Shown here in pieces: positions 34,901 through 43,313 of a DNA stretch of 54,066 nucleotides (position 1 is its first letter; each line of letters starts with the position of its first letter). The stretch comes from Nemertoderma westbladi (taxonomy: Eukaryota > Xenacoelomorpha > Nemertodermatida > Nemertodermatidae), in contig JAUCBJ010004747.1 in assembly GCA_032718475.1 (NCBI GenBank), positions 1-54,066 on the forward strand, in the 5' to 3' direction. The translations under genes were made by a program, and so were the position numbers. Below the pieces are notes generated by a model. That model was not told the origin of the DNA and ran no database searches. It worked only from the letters and a program-made list of their open reading frames with translations.

Positions 34901-36687
34901 ACTTTACCTGTTTCTCGTCTCAGCTCTCTCTCTACCAATACATTCTCTCTTTCCTACAAACTTTACCTGTTTCTCGTCTCAGCTCTCTACCAATACATTC
35001 TCTCTTTCCTACAAACTTTACCTGTTTCTCGTCTCAGCTCTCTACCAATACATTCTCTCTTTCCTACAAACTTTACCTGTTTCTCGTCTCAGCTCTCTCT
35101 CTACCAATACATTCTCTCTTTCCTACAAACTTTACCTGTTTCTCGTCTCAGCTCTCTCTCTACCAATACATTCTCTCTTTCCTACAAACTTTACCTGTTT
35201 CTCGTCTCAGCTCTCTACCAATACGTTCTCTCTTTCCTACAAACTTTACCTGTTTCTCGTCTCAGCTCTCTACCAATACATTCTCTCTTTCCTACAAACT
35301 TTACCTGTTTCTCGTCTCAGCTCTCTACCAATACGTTCTCTCTTTCCTACAAACTTTACCTGTTTCTCGTCTCAGCTCTCTACCAATACGTTCTCTCTTT
35401 CCTACAAACTTTACCTGTTTCTCGTCTCAGCTCTCTACCAATACATTCTCTCTTTCCTACAAACTTTACCTGTTTCTCGTCTCAGCTCTCTACCAATACA
35501 TTCTCTCTTTCCTACAAACTTTACCTGTTTCTCGTCTCAGCTCTCTACCAATACATTCTCTCTTTCCTACAAACTTTACCTGTTTCTCGTCTCAGCTCTC
35601 TACCAATACATTCTCTCTTTCCTACAAACTTTACCTGTTTCTCGTCTCAGCTCTCTCTCTACCAATACATTCTCTCTTTCCTACAAACTTTACCTGTTTC
35701 TCGTCTCAGCTCTCTACCAATACATTCTCTCTTTCCTACAAACTTTACCTGTTTCTCGTCTCAGCTCTCTACCAATACATTCTCTCTTTCCTACAAACTT
35801 TACCTGTTTCTCGTCTCAGCTCTCTACCAATACATTCTCTCTTTCCTACAAACTTTACCTGTTTCTCGTCTCAGCTCTCTCTCTACCAATACATTCTCTC
35901 TTTCCTACAAACTTTACCTGTTTCTCGTCTCAGCTCTCTACCAATACGTTCTCTCTTTCCTACAAACTTTACCTGTTTCTCGTCTCAGCTCTCTACCAAT
36001 ACATTCTCTCTTTCCTACAAACTTTACCTGTTTCTCGTCTCAGCTCTCTACCAATACGTTCTCTCTTTCCTACAAACTTTACCTGTTTCTCGTCTCAGCT
36101 CTCTACCAATACATTCTCTCTTTCCTACAAACTTTACCTGTTTCTCGTCTCAGCTCTCTACCAATACGTTCTCTCTTTTCTACAAACTTTACCTGTTTCT
36201 CGTCTCAGCTCTCTACCAATACGTTCTCTCTTTCCTACAAACTTTACCTTTTCCTCGTCTCAGCTCTCTACCAATACGTTCTCTCTTTCCTACAAACTTT
36301 ACCTGTTTCTCGTCTCAGCTCTCTACCAATACATTCTCTCTTTCCTACAAACTTTACCTGTTTCTCGTCTCAGCTCTCTACCAATACATTCTCTCTTTCC
36401 TACAAACTTCACCTGTTTCTCGTCTCAGCTCTCTACCAATACGTTCTCTCTTTCCTACAAACTTTACCTTTTCCTCGTCTCAGCTCTCTACCAATACGTT
36501 CTCTCTTTCCTACAAACTTCACCTGTTTCTCGTCTCAGCTCTCTACCAATACGTTCTCTCTTTCCTACAAATTTTACCTGTTTCTCGTCTCAGCTCTCTA
36601 CCAATACGTTCTCTCTTTCCTACAAACTTTACCTGTTTCTCGTCTCAGCTCTCTACCAATACGTTCTATCTTTCCTACAAACTTTAC
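31932..36687 (-). other. NDUFV1: NDUFV1 intron 2 (4756 bp)
   Basis: On the minus strand the intron starts CAG|GTAAAG and ends AACAG|GGC. All but its last ~330 bp is a 55-bp minisatellite. The remainder (31932-32260) is AT-rich unique sequence next to the acceptor. Confidence 0.93.
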
Positions 36688-36700
36688 CTGTTTCCCCTCT
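32262..36700. repeat. 55-bp minisatellite, about 80 copies, filling NDUFV1 intron 2
   Basis: On the plus strand the unit reads CTCTACCAATACRTTCTCTC, then TTTCCTACAAACTTYACCTG, then TTTCTCGTCTCAGCT. Copies are very alike, with recurrent variants: ACGTT/ACATT, TTACC/TCACC, CTATC, TTTTCC, and a +4 CTCT expansion seen seven times. The right end of the array coincides with the exon-2 5' splice site (36687/36688). On the transcribed strand every unit contains ACAG|GTAAAGTTTGTAGG, the same splice donor. Blocks of variants recur: TCACC-TCACC-TTACC-TCACC-TCACC near 33240-33470 and again near 34228-34460. This points to segmental amplification. Confidence 0.97.
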
Positions 36701-36837
36701 AAACTTTCTATCAACGCAGTCTCTTCTCCACATATATACGCTCCGGCCCCACGATGGATAAACACATCGAAATCGTATCCGGATCCGCAAGCGTTGGTAC
36801 CGATCAGTCCTGCGGCGTAGGCCTCATTCACAGCAAC
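36688..36837 (-). CDS. NDUFV1: NADH:ubiquinone oxidoreductase core subunit V1, exon 2
   Basis: Exactly 50 codons between the acceptor CCGTCACAG| (36838) and the donor |GTAAAG (36687), phase 0 at both ends. It encodes [20 protein letters not shown], then the NADH/FMN-site segment [20 protein letters not shown], ending GKQ. Its last ~28 bp resemble the minisatellite unit that follows it, at about three bases in four. Confidence 0.95.
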
Positions 36838-36993
36838 CTGTGACGGAAGGGAGGGGGCGGGGAGGGTAAACAGATAAGCACATTATATGTAACAGAATAT
36901 GGTTGCTGAAATATTAAAATAGACTCTTCCATTTACCGAGACAACCAAAATCGGGCTTTGAAGAATGAGCGGATAAGACACCTATGATATGAT

Positions 36994-38486
36994 TAGGGAT
37001 GTCCCGGAATTCCGTTCCGGCCGGAATTCCTGCGGTTTTTGCCCGATTCCGGTTCCGGTCGGAATTGCCGGAATGGGGTCAATTCCGGCCGGAATTTTAC
37101 CGGAATTACAAGGTTCATATCTAGATTAATAGTTGCAATTAGTTTGTTAAATTATTATCAACATTATATATTTTTTAAACATTATTACCAATTAATTTAA
37201 GATACTTTTCAACACTGGCAAAAAAGTATAGAAATAAAGTTTTCTTCGACCGTTAGAGCTAACATTTGGATGCAAGGCATAGATGCCCCCTGGTTAGCCC
37301 CTACAAACCATTCGTGCCGAATCGAAAACTGCCTTGGCCCACATACAGGGATCGAACCCACGACCTCCAGATAGATTGGAAATCAATGCAACCACTACAC
37401 CAAGGTGGAACCTAATTAACCTATGTATCGAGGAAAAATTCACAACCACCCTTTTTAGTTTATTAATCACAGTAACCAATCACAGGCCTCTTGTCGGATA
37501 TAACACATGAGTCATGTCCATGTGTCAAAAGATGGAACATGGGACATAATCACTTTCGACTCATCGGTCGTAACTTACGATTTACCAGTGGAGACGCTCC
37601 CATTGAAACAAATGTGTTCCATAATTTATTCTGACTAAGACTACATAAGACTTACCAGTGGAGCACGGGCCTCATTGATTTTATATTATTTTACTTTGAT
37701 TTAATTATTAAATAATATGATAATTACAGGAGGCTAAATAAATTGCTAACCTTGTAAAGTTAGCAATGAAACTCGATTAACGATTAACACAATTACAATT
37801 ACTACTTTAACCTAAAACTAATATAAATATAAAATGTTATTACAACACGTACAGGTCCTGCGAGTTGTCGTTAGTTCAGTCCAGCGCCGTAGGTGCTGCA
37901 TAATATAGTAGTTTTATTTATATTTACAGCAAATCCATTTCTTACCATAAATCTATTTATTCCCAGCAATAATTAACTGTAACGTGTAGGCCTACTATTT
38001 GCCTCGTTTATTGTTTTGGTTCGAATAACATGTCACTGTAACATGCTCCTTTTCCTTAAAGACACCAGTATATTGCACCAATGGACCCAGTGACGCGAAA
38101 CCGTAGGTTTTTGGTTAACGTAGGTTTTTAGGTATGAGTCTAAAGGCTAAAAACTCAGCTTTTGGCCAAGGTTGTCGATTTTAGAAAAAAAATTATATTG
38201 AATAATGCCGAAGTACCACCCAGTCCCCATAATAGGCCATAACGGGCCAGGCCATTCTCCACTCCACTCACCTTAATTGTAATTCCCCCCAAGGTTGTGA
38301 TTCATCTCATTATCAAACTTGGCTTTAGATATTAAAAAAAATCATTTGTCTCACAAAAAATTATAATATTTCCTGGGTATTTCACTAAATTATAGAAAAT
38401 TCCGGTTCCGGCCGGAATATTTCGGCATGTTGAATTCCGGTTCCGGTTCCGGCCGGAATCAAAATATCGATTCCGGGACATCCCTA
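36994..38486. mobile_element. 1.49-kb nonautonomous hAT-like element in NDUFV1 intron 1
   Basis: The ends TAGGGATGTCCCGGAAT (36994) and ATTCCGGGACATCCCTA (to 38486) are perfect 17-bp inverted repeats. They are followed inside by multiple CCGGAATTCCGG-like subterminal repeats. The 8-bp sequence GATATGAT flanks both sides (36986-36993 and 38487-38494). An 8-bp duplication and this terminal sequence fit hAT elements. No transposase frame is present. The interior contains a SINE fragment and blocks shared with 41750-42000 and 46140-46200 (CTTGTAAAGTTAGCAATG; GTTTATTGTTTTGG; CTGTAACATGCTCC). Confidence 0.88.
37255..37415 (-). repeat. tRNA-derived SINE fragment
   Basis: On the minus strand: box A TGGTGTAGTGG at 37402-37392 and box B GGTTCGATCCC at 37358-37348. 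The body GGCAGTTTTCGATTCGGCAC..GAATGGTTTG is shared with the copy at 41231-41530. It is not a tRNA gene: there is no cloverleaf with a proper anticodon arm and aminoacyl stem. Confidence 0.85.
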
Positions 38487-38546
38487 GATATGATAATAAG
38501 TTTTACAAACAAAAATGCAGTGTCTAATACAGTACAGTAGGCCAAC

Positions 38547-39077
38547 CTGTTGGTTGTTTGTTTCGTTGTAAAACTCTCCCCGGATGTATATATAGGCGGC
38601 CCGTGCGCCCATTGCAGCTCCAGCAACCAGACACCCCTCGACCAGTTTGTGGGGGTCGTGTCTCATAATCTCCCGGTCCTTGCATGTCCCGGGTTCCCCC
38701 TCGTCCGCGTTCACCACCAGGAACTTGGGCCTACCGTCGGGAGGTTTCTTCATGAATCCCCACTTCATCCCGGTAGGAAACCCAGCCCCGCCGCGCCCGC
38801 GCAACCCGGAGGTCTTGATCTCCCTGAGGATCCAATCATCTCCTTTCTCGATAATTTCCTTGGTTTTGTACCAGTCGCCCCGCGCCAACGCCCCCTTCAG
38901 TCGCCAGTCGTGACGGCCGTAGAGGTTAGTGAATATCCGATCGTCGTCGTGAAGCGGTCCGAACTTGGTTTTGGCGGGTGGCGTTTCAGTCGCCGCAGAA
39001 TTACCGCTCTGGAATCTCGAGTTGCCTACTAATTTACCGATTTTTCGCACTGCATTTCCAACAGCAACTTGATACAT
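38547..39077 (-). CDS. NDUFV1: NADH:ubiquinone oxidoreductase core subunit V1, exon 1 with start codon
   Basis: 177 codons from the ATG at 39077. Residues 1-35 are Arg/Lys-bearing, with few acidic residues, as in a mitochondrial targeting presequence. The mature part starts near [20 protein letters not shown]. The FMN-binding glycine loop [18 protein letters not shown] is near residues 95-112. [17 protein letters not shown] and [15 protein letters not shown] follow. The exon ends at the donor CAG|GTTGGC, phase 0. This start is the only in-frame ATG before the conserved region. Confidence 0.95.
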
Positions 39078-40214
39078 TTTGATTCAGATTTCTGATTCTT
39101 ATAATATAACATAAGATTAGATATTGAGGTACCGGTACAGCAGCACGCGATTTTAACTCGTTTGCTTCACCTCAAGCTGTCAAGCGTCAACTCATCAATT
39201 TCTTGTCTCTATCAGTCTAAATGCTTGATGTAATAAATTTAATACTGTAATATGATAATAAACGTAATGTCTTTCTGTCTGTCTGCGTTTGCATATATCT
39301 GCAGATCTGTATATCAGTATATACATCAGTATATCGACTATCGAGTACCCCTGCCTCGAGAGTACCGGACCGGTATGCGCTTTCGAACGGTCAATATTAT
39401 AAATCTACCTTCAGTCAGACCTTACTGCTTTACAAATAATACCTTTAATACTGTAATAAAACCGGTACCTTTAAATTTAAAATTTAATTTTTTTTACAAA
39501 TGATAAACTTTATGGTAACGGTAACTGATTAATTTCAGAATTTAGGCCTACTACAGTGTGTAGGCCTACTATAAAACATAACACAGTAGCAGCTTAGTCT
39601 GTTAGTAGCCTATGCGTTATTGCAATTACAGGCGCCACTCAGATAGATACCGTAGTCTACTACTGACTGACTGGTAACGTACCTGTCAGCCTGTCCTATA
39701 CCTGTATACTGCTGTATGCTGTACCGGTACTGTATACAATTTATACTGTCATATCAGCATATGAAACTGAACTACGGAATTCGAATCCCACTTCTGCACT
39801 TGAACAGGAACAATGAACATCCACTCTTCAACTTGTCGGATTACTGGATTAGACCTACAGGATTATGCAACAAAACTTCAGATATTCTTTCAGTCTTTTG
39901 CACTTATCGCTATCGGGGTCCTCCCTTCAGCCAGCCCTTCCCCAAAGAAAGTAAAGTCAGTGCAAACTGCAAAGTACCTAGGCCTACAGACTGACAGACC
40001 TAACTGTCTGACTGTAATTTGCTAACTTGCTGTAATGACAGAATGACAACTCCTGAACTCCATCAGTCTGTCAGTCAGTCAGTCTATCATCTGTAGTCAG
40101 TCAGTCAGTCTCAGTCAGTCAGTGTACCAGTGTACTGCCAATGAGAATACAGCGCCACATTGGATAACTGCTTATCAGGAGAAAGTACAGTGAAAAATAT
40201 TTTCTCGAAAGTTA
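39078..40214. other. Spacer upstream of NDUFV1
   Basis: It includes the NDUFV1 promoter region (minus strand, right of 39077). A (CAGT)n microsatellite lies at about 40062-40125. No gene is recognised. Confidence 0.5.
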
Positions 40215-41125
40215 ACAGTTAGGCTTAGGTTTCTATACAGAAATAAAAATAGTTTGAACACCGACTCCCGCAAGTTACTTTGCTCTTCTTTACAGTGTCA
40301 CATGGACTATGCGTGCTCTTCTTGGCATGAAGGCTTAACCAAACAGCTTAAATGTAAATTACAAGTAGCTCAGAATAAAGTAGTACGATTTATTAAAGAC
40401 TACAAACCTAGGCACCACCTAACTCCAGACTGCCAGATGACTTTTCTGAATCTGGACTACTTAACTTAGATAGTAGAGTTAAGCAGCTACGCCTTAACCA
40501 TGTGCATAAAGTGTATAATGGTAAATGTCCCAATTACCTAAAACAAAAATTCAACAGAGTACGCGATACACACTCTTACAGTACCAGAGCTAGTGCTTCA
40601 AACTTGTACCTCCCGAATTGTAAATCCTTTGAATCTGATACTTTCTTTTTTAACGGCATTAAAAATTGTAACGCTCTGCCTAATGAAATTAAAAACCTAG
40701 ATAATCAACATTCTTTTAAATCTGCAGTTAAATCTCACCTCCGTGTGCAATGTAAAAATAGGTACAATATAGTCCTACAGTAAGTTATTAGTTTATTAAT
40801 TATTTACTATTTATACTGTAATTACGTTTTATATTAAATTGTTCTGTACATTACATCTTTATCGTTGAGTCGGACATTGTCACGCTCTCGGTAAAGTTGT
40901 ACATGTACATACAGTAGTGTAATTACGTTTTATATTGGTTTTAGGTTAGCGTAGTGTAATATTATATTTGTAACCAAGAGACATAAAGGACCCCCTTGGA
41001 AATAAGCTGCAAAGCTTTAGGGGTAATCCTATATGTTATGTTGGACAATACCGTTATACCGGTACATTGTTTGGTGTATTTGTTATTGTTTTTACATAAT
41101 GTATAAATAAATATATCTATCTATC
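40215..41125 (+). pseudogene. CR1/L2-like LINE 3' fragment
   Basis: Two frames, 40254-40469 and 40502-40783, carry the C-terminal region that follows the reverse transcriptase core: SLQCHMDYACSSWHEGL and LQVAQNKVVRFI, then HKVYNGKCPNYL, HSYSTRAS and FFFNGIKNCNALPNEIK. A frame break and a short deletion separate them. The 3' UTR ends in an (ATCT)n tail at about 41110-41127. The 5' end and catalytic domain are missing, as in most truncated LINE copies. Confidence 0.85.
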
Positions 41126-41230
41126 TCATCAGTAAAAGGTAATTGCACAGGTGTCTAATCTGCTACAGAGGTTCTTAGTGCAATACCACGACGTTACATA
41201 CAAGATGGGAAGGACCTTTGTTCCACTGAG

Positions 41231-41530
41231 GTTCCACCTTTATTGCCACCTTGGTGTAGTGGTTGCATTTAATTCACATCTCTCGGAGGTCATGGGTTAA
41301 ATCCCCCCCCCCCCCCCCCCCCCCCATGGGCGCTGGCAGTTTTCGTTTCGGAACGAATGGTTTGAAGGGAATTCTGCCTTTGGGTCCTTACGTGGTAGCT
41401 AAATGAGTACTGGAGTTTCCTCTGGGGAGTATAGTGTTGGGGGAACCGCACTGGAAGGAAATAAGTCGTCAGACTTTATGCGTACCCTGGCCTCACGGCC
41501 GAAGAAAATTAACTTTTACTTTTTGTCCCT
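41231..41530 (+). repeat. tRNA-derived SINE, near full length
   Basis: Box A TGGTGTAGTGG near 41254 and a degenerate box B GGTTAAATCCC near 41296. A C homopolymer (about 41300-41325) follows where the other copy has unique sequence. The body contains GGCAGTTTTCGTTTCGGAAC and GAATGGTTTG. The 3' half reaches CTGGCCTCACGGCCGAAG near 41505. It would be transcribed by RNA polymerase III and mobilised by a LINE. Confidence 0.82.
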
Positions 41531-42129
41531 GACTAATGTCGTTTATTCATTTTCGAGTATCGATATTCAAAATTAAAAAAAAAAAGAATTATTGATACTT
41601 AAATATTTATGTGAACGGTTCAGCACAAAAAGGTCGTCAAATATACAGTAGGGCAAGACTGCACATCACAATCATGACACATCAATCCCGATATACATTG
41701 GTTTACTGATGGTTCTTCAATTGCAGTAATTGGTGGATCTGGATACTTTAGGAGGTCCAGCTCCAGGGGAATAAGTTGCTTACCTTGTAAAGTTTGCAAT
41801 GTAAATGCGTATACAGTATAATGATTTCTCCCAATGAGTCATTCAACCAATGATATAAAGTTATTATATAGTTATATTATATTATTACTGTAGTAGGCCT
41901 ACAGTAAAAGTAGTAAGTACTGTATAGAGTAACATTTTCCCTTCCTGTTCGTTCTGGCTGCCACTGTAACGTAACCTGCTCCTTTACTTTTCATTTTATT
42001 GTGATTTGGGTGTAGAGTAGGAGCAGCAGTAGGCCTATAGCATATCAGCACTGATATAGTCACAGACCGACACTTTCATCTAAGTGGTAAGTGTTTACAA
42101 ATGGGCATGGTGCGGTTCCCCGGCTTTAG
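41531..42129. other. Spacer with a dispersed repeat block
   Basis: Near 41775-42000 are blocks that also occur in the NDUFV1 intron-1 element (TACCTTGTAAAGTTTGCAAT; CACTGTAACGTAACCTGCTC). No gene is seen. Confidence 0.5.
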
Positions 42130-42470
42130 ATCCTAGAGTACCTTAGATCCTGAACGAACTAAGATATTGGGTGAACATACTAGATCCGTACCATACGAAC
42201 TTAGATCCTCAACATACGAACTTAGATCCTCAACATACGAAGTTAGATCCTTCCCATACGAACCTAGATCCTTCCGATACGAACTTAGATCCTTTCCCAT
42301 ACGAACATAGATCCTTCCCATACGAACATAGATCCTTCCCATACGAACATAGATCCTTCCCATACGAACATAGATCCTTCCCATACGAACTTAGATCCTT
42401 CCCATACGAACTTAGATCCTTCCCATAGGAATTTAGATCCTCAACATACGAACTAAGATCCCACCTTGCA
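42130..42470 (-). repeat. 21-bp minisatellite (core GGATCTAAGTTCG), minus-strand orientation
   Basis: About 15 copies of TTAGATCCTTCCCATACGAAC. The earliest copies are irregular and have CAACATACGAAC spacers. A unit of seven codons keeps frames open on both strands, but no protein is implied. Confidence 0.93.
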
Positions 42471-42786
42471 TGTATTGCTGTACCGTAGCTGTGTTAATGT
42501 GAAATGTCATTCCCATAGGCCAACAGACCTTACTGTAAATATTATCACGCTTGAAGGGAAGCGAACTTAGATCCTACCACTAATACATTGCAATGAATTG
42601 GCTATTAATTGGTTATATAATTGATTATACAGTAGTTTGTTGGTGAGTCACTGATCGCAACTACTTTAGAGTGTATGATACAGTATGACTTATTTGCATT
42701 ACATCATTATAAGTAGTTTTATATGCTTAATGAAACACACAAATATACATCACTATAATATCGATGGCCAACGCACAGTATACGTG

Positions 42787-43115
42787 GGATCTAAGTTCGC
42801 TTCTCCTCTAGCGTGTGCTAAGGAATTTGTATAAATTGGGATCTAAGTTCACCCTGTAGTTAGGATCTAAGTTCACCTACAGTACTTTAGTTAGGATCTA
42901 AGTTAACCTAGTTAGGATCTAAATTCCCCCGGACTGCCGGATAGGATCTACAGTAAGTTCACCTAGTTAGGATCTAAGTTCACCCAGATAGGATCTCAGT
43001 TCAGCTAGTTAGGATCTTAGTTCACCTAGTTAGGATCTAAGTTCACCCAGATTGGATCTATGTTCAGAAAGATCTAAGTTCATCGAAGTCAGGCCAGTTG
43101 CAGGATCTAATTCTA
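42787..43115 (+). repeat. ~20-bp minisatellite (core GGATCTAAGTTC), plus-strand orientation, upstream of RECQL
   Basis: About 13 irregular copies of TAGGATCTAAGTTCACCTAG. The core matches the reverse complement of the array at 42130-42470. A perfect 17-bp inverted repeat (GAAGCGAACTTAGATCC at 42558-42574, mirrored at 42787-42803) links the two sides of the ~300-bp spacer. The array ends about 200 bp before the RECQL ATG. Confidence 0.9.
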
Positions 43116-43313
43116 AGTTCGTTTTACCGCATGGTGCATCCTGCATGGTTATTACTGTATTATGCATTAAAAATGGCAATGTAGTGGTGATTGTTGTCCC
43201 TCAGACGGGATAATGCACCCCGGCTGTCTGTCTGCCTGTCGTATTATTACAGTATTACGTTATACAGTTATACCAGTATACAGTTATATAAGATATGATA
43301 ATAATCAATAATA

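Larger units (their letters stand above)
36838..38546 (-). other. NDUFV1: NDUFV1 intron 1 (1709 bp)
   Basis: Minus-strand donor CAG|GTTGGC at 38547/38546 and acceptor TCACAG at 36838. Nearly the whole intron is a hAT-like element (36994-38486), with about 60 bp to its right and about 150 bp to its left. Confidence 0.92.

Noticed and set aside
32202-36820. Two overlapping plus-strand ORFs of about 1520 codons as giant repeat proteins
   Set aside because: They are the 55-bp minisatellite read in rotating frames, lie wholly within the NDUFV1 intron on the opposite strand, and show no signal, domain or codon selection.
41240-41310. tRNA gene
   Set aside because: Boxes A and B are present, but the cloverleaf is not closed, box B is degenerate and a C run follows. 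The same body occurs at 37255-37415, which marks it as a SINE.
42133-42428. Repeat peptides on both strands of the 21-bp array
   Set aside because: A seven-codon unit stays open on both strands by chance; this is tandem repeat DNA.
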